DNA from: Streptomyces armeniacus
Lineage (GTDB): Bacteria > Actinomycetota > Actinomycetes > Streptomycetales > Streptomycetaceae
Assembly: GCF_003355155.1 (NCBI RefSeq)
Contig: NZ_CP031320.1
Span: forward strand, 2,455,236 to 2,519,235
Length of the DNA stretch: 64,000 nucleotides
Reading direction: 5' to 3'
The notes beneath the pieces were generated by a model. The model made no database searches, had not been told where the DNA came from, and worked only from the letters and a program-made list of their open reading frames with translations. Position numbers and translations under genes: made by a program. Of the stretch, positions 43,940-53,703 are shown piece after piece (position 1 is the first letter of the stretch; each line of letters begins with the position of its first letter).

Positions 43940-44730
43940 GTCAGGCCCGGGGCCCCGAGGTCCAGCCATTCCCCGACGGCCAGCACGTGTGCGCGCCGTC
44001 CGGCGTGCGCGCGGAACTCCTTCTCCGGGTCGGAGACTTCGACGTAGCCCGGGATCTTGTCCGGCTGCTCCGTCTCGTAGTGCATCGGCACCGCGTACCG
44101 CGCGTCGAGGATCTCCGCGGCCGCCGCGGCCTGCTCCGGGTCCAGCGCGGCGGGCAGCGGGCTCGGCGGCTGCAGGTGCGGCGCGTCGACCACCGCGCCG
44201 TTGGCGGGCAGGAACGCGGCGTCGAACGGGCTGAAGCGGCGCGCGACGAGCCACCAGTAGCCGTGGAACATCGTGTCGCCGCCGTGGAAGACCCGCTGAC
44301 CGTCGGCCTCCACCACCCAGTTGAGCTGCGGGTCGCCCAGCCCGTCGACGGAGGGCACCGCGGTGACGCGGAACGGCCCGAGTTCGTGGGTGGACCAGAC
44401 ATCCACGATCTCGGCGGCCAGCCGGTGCCGGACCAGCTCGCGCTCGGCGGGCAGCGTCGTCACGTTGTCCACGTCGTCGCCGTGGCCGGGCGCGGGCCGC
44501 AGCACCGGCGCCCCCGGTGTCAGCACCTCCGCGAGCGCGCCCGCGTCGGTGTGGTCCCGGTGCAGGTGGGTGACGAGTGCGGCGTCGGCCTTCCCTCCCG
44601 GCTCCGCCAGCCCTTCGCCGGGCGGCCATCCCGTGAACAGCGGTGAGAGGTCCCGCACGTAGTCGATCACCAGCCGCTTGCCGCCTGCCTCGATCTCCAG
44701 TCCGGCCCAGCCCAGTCGTCGTACCCGCAT
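43936..44730 (-). CDS. Metallo-beta-lactamase-fold hydrolase (UlaG-like)
   Basis: 264 residues. The metal motif is [11 protein letters not shown] near residue 53 (HxHxDH), with further ligands in [17 protein letters not shown] and MHYE. This resembles UlaG-type lactonase-like or phosphodiesterase-like MBL proteins. Divergent from a TetR gene over a double palindrome at 44765-44810, so it is the probable target of that repressor. The substrate is unknown. Confidence 0.9.
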   Translation of the reverse strand: MRVRRLGWAGLEIEAGGKRLVIDYVRDLSPLFTGWPPGEGLAEPGGKADAALVTHLHRDHTDAGALAEVLTPGAPVLRPAPGHGDDVDNVTTLPAERELVRHRLAAEIVDVWSTHELGPFRVTAVPSVDGLGDPQLNWVVEADGQRVFHGGDTMFHGYWWLVARRFSPFDAAFLPANGAVVDAPHLQPPSPLPAALDPEQAAAAAEILDARYAVPMHYETEQPDKIPGYVEVSDPEKEFRAHAGRRAHVLAVGEWLDLGAPGLT

Positions 44731-44764
44731 CCCGTGCTCCTTCTTCTCGGTGGGCTCCGGACTT

Positions 44765-44810
44765 TAGCGTACGGCCGTTCGCTAAATCAATAGCGAACGG
44801 CCGTACGCTA
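44765..44810. promoter_or_regulatory. Double palindromic TetR operator
   Basis: Two 20-bp arms (44765-44784 and 44791-44810) are exact inverse complements separated by six bases; TAGCGTACGGCC starts the first. Each arm is itself nearly palindromic (9 of 10 half-pairs), so the region holds two adjacent dimer sites. It lies between the divergent MBL hydrolase and TetR genes, 10 bases from the TetR start. Confidence 0.85.
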
Positions 44811-44820
44811 TTCTTGCCGT

Positions 44821-45423
44821 ATGTCACCACGACGCTCAGCGGCCGAAGCGCAGGCCACCAGGGGCCGCATCCTCGGCCGTGCCGCCGAGATCGCCTCCGA
44901 GGAAGGGCTGGACGGCATCACCATCGGCCGGCTCGCCGACGAGCTGGAGATGAGCAAGTCCGGGGTGCACAAGCACTTCGGCACCAAGGAGACGCTGCAG
45001 ATCTCCACGCTGGACAAGGCGTTCGTGGACTTCTGGCACCGGGTGGTCGAGCCCGCGCTGGCCGAGCCGCCGGGTCTGCGGCGGCTGCGCGCGGTGTGCG
45101 CCAACTCCGTCGGCTACCTGGAGGCGCCGTTGCTGCCCGGCGGCTGCCTGATGACCGCGGCGCTCAGCGAGTACGACGGCCGCCCCGGCCGGGTCCGCGA
45201 CGCGGTGGCCGAGGTGTGGTCGCGCTGGCAGGAGCAGCTGCGGGCGGACCTGGCCGCGGCGGTGGAGAACGGCGAGCTGCCCGCCGGATTCGACATCGAC
45301 CAGGCGCTGTTCGAGATCGTCGCCGCCGGACTGGCGCTGAACGCGGCCATGCAGCTCCAGCACGACCGTACGGCCGCGGCCCGCGCCCGGCGCTCGATCG
45401 AGCGGGCCCTGGACCAGTCCTGA
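44821..45423 (+). CDS. TetR-family transcriptional regulator
   Basis: 200 residues. HTH domain residues 8-58: RGRILGRAAEIASEEGLDGI, RLADELEMSKSGVHKHFGTKETL. TetR_C-like domain resembling those of TetR regulators with MBL or hydrolase neighbours. The start lies ten bases from the double operator, which also covers its own promoter, so it should be autorepressed as well as repress the divergent MBL gene. Confidence 0.93.
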   Translation: MSPRRSAAEAQATRGRILGRAAEIASEEGLDGITIGRLADELEMSKSGVHKHFGTKETLQISTLDKAFVDFWHRVVEPALAEPPGLRRLRAVCANSVGYLEAPLLPGGCLMTAALSEYDGRPGRVRDAVAEVWSRWQEQLRADLAAAVENGELPAGFDIDQALFEIVAAGLALNAAMQLQHDRTAAARARRSIERALDQS

Positions 45424-45506
45424 CAGCGGGGATCCTCCACCGGGTAGCGTCTCTCCGTCCCCACCAGGGAACGGAAACGCAGTCAGCAGCTATCGGAGGA
45501 CCGCGC

Positions 45507-46997
45507 ATGCGCCTGGAATTGACCCGTCGTCACGCCCTGCACGGACTGGCCGCGACGGCGGCGGCAGTCACCGTCGTGGGCTTCGACCCGGCGGCCCGCG
45601 CCTGGGCCACCGAACGGGACGCGAGACAGGGCGCGGGCGGCGCGCCGTTCGACGAGGTGCCGCCGCTGGACGGCGAGTTGGTGACCGACGACGCCTCGCG
45701 CGCCGCCGCCGCGGACGACTACGGCCACATGGTGCACCGCACGCCCGCCGCCGTGCTGCGGCCGGGCTCGGTGGCCGACGTCGTGGCCATGGTCCGGTTC
45801 TGCGTGAAGCACGCCATCCCCGTCGCCCCGCGCGGCCAGGGCCACGCGACGAACGGGCAGGCGCAGGTCGCCGACGGGCTGGTGATCGAGACCTCGACGG
45901 ACGCGCTGTCCGGCGTGGGGCGCCCGGAGCGCGGCACCGTGACCGTCGGCGCCGGCGCCCGCTGGAGCACAGTCACCAAGGCGACGCTGGAACACGGCCT
46001 GACACCCCCGGTGTTCACCGACTACCTCGAACTGTCCGTCGGCGGCACCGTCTCCGTAGGCGGCCTCGGCGGCCAGACCCACCGGCACGGCGCGCAGGCG
46101 GACACGGTGGTGGAGCTCCAAGTCGTCACGGGTGCGGGCGAGTTGGTGCGCTGCTCGGCGGTGCGGCACGCCGACCTGTTCGACGCCGTACGCGCCGGGC
46201 TCGGCCAGTGCGCGATCGTCGTGGGCGCCACGCTGCGGCTCGTCACCGCGCCGGAGACCGTACGCCACTACCTCCTGCCGTACGCCGACCTGGCGGTCTT
46301 CCTGGCCGACCAGCGGCGGCTGGTCGAGGAGCGGCGCTTCGCGTACGTGGAGGGGCAGGTCGCGGCGGACGACACAGGCACGTTCCGTACGTACCTGCTG
46401 GAGGCCGTCGCGTACGGGCCGCCCGCCGGGCCCGTGCCGGACGACGCCGAGCTGCTGCGCGGGCTGCGTCACGACCCGGCGGGCGCGGAGATCGCCGGCA
46501 TGGGCTACTACGCGTTCCTCGACCGGCTCGCCGAGTCCGTCGAGCAGCAGAAGGAGGCGGGCCTGTGGGACGACGCGCACCCCTGGCTCAACCTGCTGCT
46601 GCCCGGCGACGACATCGAGCCGCTCGCGGCGGAACTGCTCGGCCGCCTCACCCCGGAGGACGTCGGTCCGGGCGTCGTCCTGCTCTACCCGCTGCTGCGC
46701 GAACGCCTGCGGACCCCGATGCTCCGTGTGCCGGATGACGCGGTGCCGTATCTGCTGGCGGTGCTCCGCAGCAGCCCGCCCGAGGAACCGGAGACGATCG
46801 ACCGGATGCTGGCCGCGAACCGCACCGCGTACGAGACGGTGCGGGAGCGGGGCGGCAAGCAGTACCCGGTGGGGTCCATTCCGTTCCAACCGGAGGACTG
46901 GCGGGACCACTTCGGCAGCGCGTGGCCGCGCCTCGAGGCGGCCCGGCGGCGCTACGACCCGCACGGCATCCTGGTCCCCGGCCAGGGCATCTTCTGA
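45507..46997 (+). CDS. Tat-exported FAD-linked oxidase (cytokinin dehydrogenase/BBE-like)
   Basis: 496 residues from ATG 45507 with GGAGGA six bases upstream. Twin-arginine signal LTRRHALHG followed by a hydrophobic Ala stretch; cleavage near residue 33. The FAD-binding domain runs from about 75 to 250; GQGHATNGQAQ contains the His that carries FAD covalently in cytokinin dehydrogenases (GRGHS), and SVGGTVSVGGLGGQTHRHG is the second signature. The C-terminal domain resembles cytokinin-oxidase substrate domains. The actual substrate may be an amine or alcohol. Runs in the same direction as the TetR gene, 84 bases after it, but has its own ribosome site. Confidence 0.85.
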   Translation: MRLELTRRHALHGLAATAAAVTVVGFDPAARAWATERDARQGAGGAPFDEVPPLDGELVTDDASRAAAADDYGHMVHRTPAAVLRPGSVADVVAMVRFCVKHAIPVAPRGQGHATNGQAQVADGLVIETSTDALSGVGRPERGTVTVGAGARWSTVTKATLEHGLTPPVFTDYLELSVGGTVSVGGLGGQTHRHGAQADTVVELQVVTGAGELVRCSAVRHADLFDAVRAGLGQCAIVVGATLRLVTAPETVRHYLLPYADLAVFLADQRRLVEERRFAYVEGQVAADDTGTFRTYLLEAVAYGPPAGPVPDDAELLRGLRHDPAGAEIAGMGYYAFLDRLAESVEQQKEAGLWDDAHPWLNLLLPGDDIEPLAAELLGRLTPEDVGPGVVLLYPLLRERLRTPMLRVPDDAVPYLLAVLRSSPPEEPETIDRMLAANRTAYETVRERGGKQYPVGSIPFQPEDWRDHFGSAWPRLEAARRRYDPHGILVPGQGIF

Positions 46998-47137
46998 CGG
47001 CGGAGCCGTCCGCCGGCCGCGGCACACACCCGCGACACCCGCAGCACCCGGCGCGTACGGAGGCGTACGCCACTCCGTACGCGCCGGTACGCACCCCTGA
47101 CGGCGCCCCTACGCCCCCGTCCGGCAGGATCGGGGGC

Positions 47138-47650
47138 ATGCGGAAGATCCTGACCGGCGCTCTGGTCACGCTGCGCCCGGCCACCCCGGACGACGTTCCG
47201 GCCCTGGCCGCGATCCGTGCCACGCCCGAGGTGTACGCGCGCTGGCGCGGCGGCGGCGACCTGGCGGCCGACGTGGCCGCGGACCTCGCCGACCCGGAGG
47301 TCCACACGTACGCGGTGCTGTACGGCGGGCAGGTGGCCGGCGCGGTCCAGTGGGGCGCCGAGGACGAGCCGGACTACCGGCACGCGAACATCGACCTCTT
47401 CCTCGCCCCGGACGTGCACGGCCACGGCGTCGGCACCGACACGGTCCGCACCCTGGCCCGCCACCTGGTCCACGACCTCGGCTTCCACCGCCTGGTCATC
47501 GACCCGGCGGCGGACAACGAGCCCGCCATCGCCTGCTACCGCAAGGTCGGCTTCCGCCCGGTCGGGATCATGCGCCAGTACGAACGCGGCCCGGACGGCA
47601 CCTGGCACGACGGCCTGCTGATGGACCTCCTGGCGGACGAACTGACGTAG
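47138..47650 (+). CDS. GNAT-family acetyltransferase
   Basis: 170 residues from ATG 47138. Acetyl-CoA loop APDVHGHGVGTDTVR near residue 95 (HGHGVG), aminoglycoside 6'-acetyltransferase-like ends FHRLVIDPAADNEPAIACYRKVGFRPVG. The AAC(6')-like layout includes the DPxxDN motif, also found in many non-resistance RimJ/RimL-type enzymes. It stands alone between the oxidase and convergent hemB. Confidence 0.85.
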   Translation: MRKILTGALVTLRPATPDDVPALAAIRATPEVYARWRGGGDLAADVAADLADPEVHTYAVLYGGQVAGAVQWGAEDEPDYRHANIDLFLAPDVHGHGVGTDTVRTLARHLVHDLGFHRLVIDPAADNEPAIACYRKVGFRPVGIMRQYERGPDGTWHDGLLMDLLADELT

Positions 47651-47689
47651 GCCGAGCCACGTACGCAGGCCGCCCCGCCCGCCGTACGG

Positions 47690-48694
47690 CTAGCCGCGGG
47701 CCAGCAGGCGGGCGGCCTCCGTCGCCCAGTACGTGAGGATCATGCTCGCACCGGCCCGCTTGAAGCTCGTCAGGGTCTCCACGATGGCCCGCTCGCGGTC
47801 CACCCAGCCGCGTTCCGCGGCGGCCTCGACCATCGCGTACTCGCCGGAGATCTGGTAGACGCCGACCGGGACCTCCGCGCGTTCCGCGACGGCATGGAGC
47901 ACGTCCAGGTACGGCAGGCCCGGCTTGACCATCACCATGTCCGCGCCTTCGGCGACGTCCAGGGCGAGTTCGCGGAGGGCCTCGCGGCCGTTGGGCGGGT
48001 CCTGCTGGTACGTCTTGCGGTCGCCCGACAGCGAGGACGCGACGGCCTCGCGGAACGGGCCGTAGAACGCCGAGGTGTACTTCGCGGTGTACGCGAACAG
48101 CGCCACGTCCTGGTGCCCCGCCGCGTCCAGCGCCGCGCGCACGTATCCGACCTGGCCGTCCATCATGCCGCTGGGGCCCAGCACATGGGCGCCCGCGTCG
48201 GCCTGCACGCGGGCCATCTCGGCGTAGCGCTCCAGCGTGGCGTCGTTGTCGACGCGGCCCTGCGCGTCGAGGACGCCGCAGTGGCCGTGGTCGGTGTACT
48301 CGTCCAGGCACAGGTCGGACATGACGACCAGCGCGTCGCCCACCTCGGCCCGTACGTCGCGCAGCGCGCGCTGCAGGATGCCGTCCGGGTCGGTGCCCTG
48401 CGAGCCGACCGCGTCCTTCTCCTCGGGCACGCCGAACAGCATGAACCCGGAGACGCCCGCCTCGGCCGCCTCCACGGCGGCCTTGCGCAGCGAGTCCCGC
48501 GTGTGCTGGACGACACCCGGCATCGACCCGATGGGCACCGGCTCGGCGATGCCCTCCCGCACGAACGCGGGCAGGATCAGGTCCTCCGGGAGCACCCGGG
48601 TCTCGGCGACCATACGGCGCATCGCCGCGGTCGTACGGAGCCGCCGCGGGCGTACGCGCGGGAAGCCGCCGTCAGCCATGCCGTCCCTGCTCAC
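47690..48694 (-). CDS. hemB: Porphobilinogen synthase HemB
   Basis: Condenses two 5-aminolevulinates to porphobilinogen. 334 residues from GTG 48694, overlapping the hemD stop as GTGA. Schiff-base lysines are in [14 protein letters not shown] and [12 protein letters not shown]; the cysteine-containing [15 protein letters not shown] suggests a zinc or magnesium loop of the Cys-rich type. Last gene of the rex-hem operon. Confidence 0.97.
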   Translation of the reverse strand: MSRDGMADGGFPRVRPRRLRTTAAMRRMVAETRVLPEDLILPAFVREGIAEPVPIGSMPGVVQHTRDSLRKAAVEAAEAGVSGFMLFGVPEEKDAVGSQGTDPDGILQRALRDVRAEVGDALVVMSDLCLDEYTDHGHCGVLDAQGRVDNDATLERYAEMARVQADAGAHVLGPSGMMDGQVGYVRAALDAAGHQDVALFAYTAKYTSAFYGPFREAVASSLSGDRKTYQQDPPNGREALRELALDVAEGADMVMVKPGLPYLDVLHAVAERAEVPVGVYQISGEYAMVEAAAERGWVDRERAIVETLTSFKRAGASMILTYWATEAARLLARG

Positions 48695-50370
48695 GATGTA
48701 CGTGCCCTCCTCCTCGTCGGCCGCTTCTCACTCGGCCGCTTCACCGGCTCGCCCGCCTCGGCGGCCTCGGAACGGCGCTTCTGGCCGTAGTCCGCGAGCG
48801 CCTCGGCGAGCTTGTGCACGGACGGTTCCGGCGACAAAACGTCCACCCGGAGCCCGTGCTCCTCGGCGGTCTTGGCCGTCGCCGGGCCGATGCACGCGAT
48901 GATCGTGACGTTGTGCGGCTTCCCGGCGATGCCGACCAGGTTCCGCACGGTGCTCGACGAGGTGAACAGCACCGCGTCGAACCCGCCGCCCTTGATGGCC
49001 TCACGGGTCTCGGCGGGCGGCGGCGAGGCGCGTACGGTGCGGTACGCCGTCACGTCGTCCACCTCCCAGCCCAGCTCGATCAGCCCGGCCACCAGCGTCT
49101 CGGTGGCGATGTCGGCGCGCGGCAGGAACACCCGGTCGATCGGGTCGAAGACCGGGTCGTACGGCGGCCAGTCCTCCAGCAGCCCGGCCGCGGACTGCTC
49201 GCCACTGGGCACCAGGTCCGGCTTGACGCCGAACTCGACCAGCGCGGCGGCGGTCTGCTCCCCCACGGCCGCGACCTTGATTCCGGCGAACGCGCGCGCG
49301 TCCAGCCCGTACTCCTCGAACTTCTCGCGCACCGCCTTCACCGCGTTGACGGAGGTGAACGCGATCCACTCGTAGCGGCCGGTGACGAGGCCCTTGACGG
49401 CCCGCTCCATCTGCTGCGGTGTGCGCGGCGGTTCGACCGCGATGGTGGGCACCTCGGCGGGCACGGCACCGTACGAGCGCAGCTGGTCGGAGAGCGACGC
49501 CGCCTGCTCCTTCGTACGCGGCACCAGCACCTGCCAGCCGAACAGCGGCTTCGACTCGAACCACGCCAGCTGCTCACGGTGAGCGGGCGCGCTCCGTTCG
49601 CCGACCACGGCTATGACCGGCTGCCCGCCGTCCGACGACGGCAGCACCTTCGCCGCCTTCAGAGTCTGCGCGATGGAGCCGAGCGTGGCCGTCCAGGTGC
49701 GCTGCCGGGTGGTCGTGCCGGCGAGGGTCACGGACAGCGGGGTGTCGGGCTTGCGGCCCGCCGCGACGAGTTCGCCCGCGGCGGCGGCCACCGAGTCGAG
49801 CGCCACGGACACCACGAGGGTGGCGTCGCTCGCGCCGCTCTCCGTCCAGCATCTGTCGTCGGCCGTACGGGCGTCGATGAACCGCACGTCGGTGCCCTGC
49901 GCGTCACGCAGCGGCACACCGGCGTACGCGGGTACGCCCACGGCGGTCGCCACACCCGGCACCACCTCGAACGTGATGCCCTCGGCGACGCACGCCAGCA
50001 TCTCCTGCGCGGCGTCCGCGTCGAGGCCCGGGTCGCCCACGACCGCACGGACGACCCGCTTGCCGCTGCGCGCGGCCGCCATGACAATATTTGCCCAATC
50101 GCCGGTGGCCGCATGGGCAGTTGAGGCCTGTCCGGTGGGGTCCGGCTGCTCCGCGCCGCGCAGCGGTGTGTCCACGCCTGCCCGCGCGTGGGGCCGTACG
50201 ATCCCGTGCACCTGCGGATCGGCGACCAGCACATCGGCCCGCGCCAGCGCCTCGACGGCGCTCAGCGTGAGCAGTCCCGGGTCTCCGGGCCCGGCACCTA
50301 GGAAGGTGACGTGCCCGTGGGCACCGTAGAGGTGTTGCGTTGTCGAAGACTGGGCGGCGGTGGGGCTCAA
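48691..50370 (-). CDS. hemD: Fused uroporphyrinogen-III methyltransferase-like/synthase protein (HemD)
   Basis: 559 residues from TTG 50370, which shares bases with the hemC stop (TTGA) and has GGAG eight bases upstream. Residues 20-255 are a precorrin-methylase-type domain with [12 protein letters not shown]; residues 280-540 are uroporphyrinogen-III synthase ([35 protein letters not shown]). The loop equivalent to GGDPFVFGRGGEE is replaced by [15 protein letters not shown] near residue 112, so methyltransferase activity is doubtful. The synthase half closes and inverts hydroxymethylbilane. A basic tail ends the protein. Confidence 0.92.
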   Translation of the reverse strand: MSPTAAQSSTTQHLYGAHGHVTFLGAGPGDPGLLTLSAVEALARADVLVADPQVHGIVRPHARAGVDTPLRGAEQPDPTGQASTAHAATGDWANIVMAAARSGKRVVRAVVGDPGLDADAAQEMLACVAEGITFEVVPGVATAVGVPAYAGVPLRDAQGTDVRFIDARTADDRCWTESGASDATLVVSVALDSVAAAAGELVAAGRKPDTPLSVTLAGTTTRQRTWTATLGSIAQTLKAAKVLPSSDGGQPVIAVVGERSAPAHREQLAWFESKPLFGWQVLVPRTKEQAASLSDQLRSYGAVPAEVPTIAVEPPRTPQQMERAVKGLVTGRYEWIAFTSVNAVKAVREKFEEYGLDARAFAGIKVAAVGEQTAAALVEFGVKPDLVPSGEQSAAGLLEDWPPYDPVFDPIDRVFLPRADIATETLVAGLIELGWEVDDVTAYRTVRASPPPAETREAIKGGGFDAVLFTSSSTVRNLVGIAGKPHNVTIIACIGPATAKTAEEHGLRVDVLSPEPSVHKLAEALADYGQKRRSEAAEAGEPVKRPSEKRPTRRRARTS

Positions 50371-51422
50371 AGTGCTCGCTCCCCCATCAGACCGGCCGCG
50401 CCCTTGGCGAGCATCTCGTCGGCGAGTTCGCGGCCCAGTCGTTCGGACTGGGACACGGCCTCGGCGGCGGACGCCGGTACGGGACCGGTGGTGGACAGCT
50501 GCACCAACGTCGTGCCGTCGGTCGTGCCGACGGCGCCACGCAGGCGCAGTTCGGTGGCAGCCTGCCCGTCGACCAACAGGTCGGCCAGCGCACCCACAGG
50601 TGCGCTGCAGCCGGCCTCCAGGGCGGCGAGCAGGGTTCGCTCGGCGGTCACGGCGGCCCGTGTGAACGGGTCGTCGAGCTCGGCGAGCTGTGCGGTCAGG
50701 TGCGCTTGGGTGACCGCGCACTCGACCGCGAGTGCCCCCTGGCCGGGGGCGGGCAGCATGACGTCCGGGGCGATCAGCTCGGTGGCCTCGTCGATCCGGC
50801 CGATACGGGTCAGCCCGGCGGCGGCAAGCACGATCGCGTCGAAGTCGCCTGAGCGCACGTACCCGATCCGCGTCTCGATATTCCCACGAACGGGGACAGT
50901 CTCCACCTCCGCGCCGAGTGATCGTGCCCACGCCTTCAGCTGCGCCGTACGCCGCGGCGACCCGGTGCCGACGCGCGGCGGGCGCGCTCCGGTGTCGCGC
51001 GCGGACCGTACGAGCCGCTCGAAGTCCAGCCCGTCGCGGGCGATCAGCGCGTCCCGCGGGTCACCTCGTACGGGCAGCGCGGCCAGCGTCAGCTCCGGCG
51101 GCTGCGCGGTCGGCAGGTCCTTGAGCGAGTGCACCGCGAAGTCGATGTCGCCGGCGGCCAGCGCCTCGCGCAGCGCGGACACGAACACCCCGGTGCCGCC
51201 GATCTGCGTGAGCTGCTCACGGCTGGCGTCGCCGCGCGTGGTGACGCCGACGAGTTCGACGGGGCGGCCGGTGACCTGCCGTACGCGCTCGGCGACCAGG
51301 CCGGACTGCGCCATGGCGAGCTCGCTGCGCCGGGTGCCGAGGCGCAGCGGGGCGCCGGTGCCGTTGCCGGTGGCGTTGCCGGTGCTACGCGTGTCGCCGC
51401 GCGGCGAGGAGGGCGCGTTCAC
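50367..51422 (-). CDS. hemC: Hydroxymethylbilane synthase (porphobilinogen deaminase) HemC
   Basis: Builds the linear tetrapyrrole from four porphobilinogens. 351 residues from GTG 51422, overlapping the hemA stop as GTGA. RLGTRRSELAMAQ begins the fold, HSLKDLPT and GTGSPRR bind substrate, and the dipyrromethane cofactor Cys is in LEAGCSAPVGA near residue 260. About 25 Gly/Thr/Asn residues precede the fold. Confidence 0.97.
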   Translation of the reverse strand: MNAPSSPRGDTRSTGNATGNGTGAPLRLGTRRSELAMAQSGLVAERVRQVTGRPVELVGVTTRGDASREQLTQIGGTGVFVSALREALAAGDIDFAVHSLKDLPTAQPPELTLAALPVRGDPRDALIARDGLDFERLVRSARDTGARPPRVGTGSPRRTAQLKAWARSLGAEVETVPVRGNIETRIGYVRSGDFDAIVLAAAGLTRIGRIDEATELIAPDVMLPAPGQGALAVECAVTQAHLTAQLAELDDPFTRAAVTAERTLLAALEAGCSAPVGALADLLVDGQAATELRLRGAVGTTDGTTLVQLSTTGPVPASAAEAVSQSERLGRELADEMLAKGAAGLMGERAL

Positions 51423-52831
51423 GGCCGCTCCTGTTCCGCGCCGCTGTGCCGGCCCGCGCCGCCCGGCTGCCCGGGGCTGCTCACGGCGGCCACGGCCTGC
51501 GGGTCGAGGTCGAACAGCTCCCGCAGCGCGTCCGCGTACCCGGCGCCGCCCGGCTCACCGGCCAGCTCCTTCACCCGTACCGTCGGGGCGTGCAGCAGCT
51601 TGTCCACGACGCGGCGCACGGTCTGCGTGATCTCGGCGCGCTGCTTGTCGTCCAGGCCCTGCAACCGGCCTTCCAGCCGCGCCATCTCGCCCGCCACGAC
51701 CTCGGAGGCCATGGCGCGCAGCGCGACCACGGTGGGCGTGATGACGGCGGCGCGCTGGGCGGCGCCGAACGCCGCGACCTCCTCCGTCACGATGTCGCGC
51801 ACCTTGTCCACGTCGGCGGCCATCGGCGCGTCGGCGGCGGCCTCGGCGAGGGACTCGATGTCCACCAGCCGTACGCCGTCCAGCCGGTGGACGGCGGCGT
51901 CGATATCGCGCGGCATGGCGAGGTCGAGCAGCGCGACGGGCTCGCCGTCCGGGCCGCCGTCCGGGCCGCCGTCGGAGCCGCCGTCCGGGCTGCCCGTACG
52001 GTCGCGGAGCGCGTCGCGTACCGCGTCCGCCGTCAGGACCAGGCCGGTGGCTCCGGTGCAGGACACCACGATGTCGGCGCGCGGGAGTTCGGCGGCGAGT
52101 TCACCGACGGGGACGGCGCGCGCGCCGCTCGTACCCGCCTCGGCGAGGCTCGCCGCGAGCCGGTTCGCGCGCTCCAGGGTGCGGTTGGCGATCACCAGTT
52201 CGGTGGCACCGCGCCGTGCGAGGGTCGTGGCGGCGAGCGAGGACATCGAGCCCGCGCCGATCACGAGGACGCGCTTGCCCGCGACCCACGGCGCCACCTC
52301 GCGCCCGTCGGCCAGCGTCTCCAGCCCGACAGTGACGAGCGACTGGCCCGCCTTGTCGATGCCGGTCTCGGTGTGCGCCCGTTTGCCGACCCGTAGGGCC
52401 TGCTGGAAAAGGTCGTTGAGCAGCCGCCCGGCGGTGTGCTCGTCCTGGGCGACGGCGAGCGCGTCCTTGATCTGGCCGAGGATCTGGCCCTCGCCGACGA
52501 CCATCGAGTCCAGCCCGCAGGCCACCGAGAAGAGGTGGTGGACGGCCCGGTCCTCGTAGTGGACGTAGAGGTACGGCGTGAGCTCGTCGAGGCTGACGTC
52601 GCTGTGCCGGGCGAGCAGCGTGGAGAGTTCGGCGACGCCGGCGTGGAACTTGTCCACGTCCGCGTACAGCTCCAGCCGGTTGCACGTCGACAGCACCGCC
52701 GCCTCCGCGGCGGGTTCGGCGCTGACCGTGTCGTGCAGCAGCTTGCCGCGCATCCCGCTCTCGAGCGCGGCGCGTTCCAGCACGCTCACGGGAGCGCTGC
52801 GGTGGCTGAGACCGACTACGAGGAGACTCAT
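51419..52831 (-). CDS. hemA: Glutamyl-tRNA reductase HemA
   Basis: First committed step of C5 tetrapyrrole synthesis: NADPH reduction of glutamyl-tRNA-Glu to glutamate-1-semialdehyde. 470 residues from ATG 52831, overlapping the rex stop (ATGA). The catalytic Cys is in STCNRLE near residue 49; GEGQILGQIKDA and the NADPH motif VIGAGSMSSLAATTL follow. A repeat-encoded insertion of about 16 residues, rich in Gly, Asp and Pro, sits near residue 285 between the nucleotide and dimerisation domains, from the 12-bp tandem repeats at 51944-51991. Confidence 0.97.
   Translation of the reverse strand: MSLLVVGLSHRSAPVSVLERAALESGMRGKLLHDTVSAEPAAEAAVLSTCNRLELYADVDKFHAGVAELSTLLARHSDVSLDELTPYLYVHYEDRAVHHLFSVACGLDSMVVGEGQILGQIKDALAVAQDEHTAGRLLNDLFQQALRVGKRAHTETGIDKAGQSLVTVGLETLADGREVAPWVAGKRVLVIGAGSMSSLAATTLARRGATELVIANRTLERANRLAASLAEAGTSGARAVPVGELAAELPRADIVVSCTGATGLVLTADAVRDALRDRTGSPDGGSDGGPDGGPDGEPVALLDLAMPRDIDAAVHRLDGVRLVDIESLAEAAADAPMAADVDKVRDIVTEEVAAFGAAQRAAVITPTVVALRAMASEVVAGEMARLEGRLQGLDDKQRAEITQTVRRVVDKLLHAPTVRVKELAGEPGGAGYADALRELFDLDPQAVAAVSSPGQPGGAGRHSGAEQERP
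51944..51991. repeat. Four tandem 12-bp units within hemA
   Basis: GCCGTCCGGGCC occurs at 51944-51955 and 51956-51967, then two variants to 51991. The reading frame is kept and encodes the Gly/Asp/Pro-rich run inside HemA. Confidence 0.75.
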
Positions 52832-53607
52832 GCCGGCATCACGGCGGGCACGTCCCCGTCCGGTCCCGAGTCGGGGCGCTTGGTCACGGTCGCGGCGGGC
52901 GGTGCCGCGGGCGGCGCGGTCTCCTCCTCGGGAGGAACCTCCTCGCCGGCCTTGCGCTGCTCGTGGAAGGCGAGGATCTGCAGCTCTATCGACAGATCCA
53001 CCTTCCGTACGTCCACGCCGTCCGGCACGGACAGCACCGTGGGCGCGAAGTTGAGGATCGAGGTGATGCCCGCCGCGACCAGCCGCTCGCAGACCTGCTG
53101 CGCGGAACCGGCGGGGGTGGCGATGACGCCGATGGAGACGCCGTTGTCCGAAATGATCTTCTCGAGCTCGTCGGTGTGCTGTACGGGAATCCCCGCGACG
53201 GGCTTGCCCGCCATCGCCGGGTCCGCGTCGATCAGCGCGGCGACCCGGAAGCCGCGGGAGGCGAACCCGCCGTAGTTGGCGAGGGCGGCGCCGAGGTTGC
53301 CGATGCCGACGATCACGACGGGCCAGTCCTGGGTCAGGCCCAGTTCGCGGGAGATCTGGTAGACGAGGTACTCGACGTCGTAGCCGACACCGCGGGTCCC
53401 GTACGAGCCGAGGTACGAGAAGTCCTTGCGCAGCTTTGCCGAGTTGACCCCGGCGGCCGACGCCAGCTCCTCGGAGGAGACAGTGGGGACCGACCGCTCG
53501 GACAGAGCGGTGAGTGCCCGCAGGTACAGCGGGAGCCGTGCGACGGTCGCCTCGGGGATCCCTCGGCTCCGAGTCGTCGCCGGTCGGTGGGTTCGGCCAG
53601 TTGCCAC
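52828..53607 (-). CDS. rex: Redox-sensing repressor Rex
   Basis: Senses NADH/NAD+ and represses respiratory genes when NADH is high. 259 residues from GTG 53607, which has AGGAG four bases upstream. Winged-helix residues about 20-75 include RGIPEATVARLPLYLRAL and SAKLRKDFSYLGSYG; the Rossmann motif VGIGNLGAALANYGGF and the swapped C-terminal helix (ILAFHEQRKAG) complete Rex. The terminal 35 residues are Pro/Ala-rich. It is the first gene of rex-hemA-hemC-hemD-hemB, with a Rex operator at 53704-53723. Confidence 0.96.
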   Translation of the reverse strand: MATGRTHRPATTRSRGIPEATVARLPLYLRALTALSERSVPTVSSEELASAAGVNSAKLRKDFSYLGSYGTRGVGYDVEYLVYQISRELGLTQDWPVVIVGIGNLGAALANYGGFASRGFRVAALIDADPAMAGKPVAGIPVQHTDELEKIISDNGVSIGVIATPAGSAQQVCERLVAAGITSILNFAPTVLSVPDGVDVRKVDLSIELQILAFHEQRKAGEEVPPEEETAPPAAPPAATVTKRPDSGPDGDVPAVMPA

Positions 53608-53703
53608 GGTGCTCCTGCCGGTTACGCGAAGCGGTGAGCGGTCTCTGGCCACGCATGTCCCTGCGCACTCACCCGGACCGCTCCGTCGCGTCCAGGCTAT
53701 GCC

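Noticed and set aside
41945..44830. 961-residue minus-strand frame opposite argS
   Set aside because: It runs through the MBL gene region out of its frame and is the antisense of argS; argS has all synthetase motifs.
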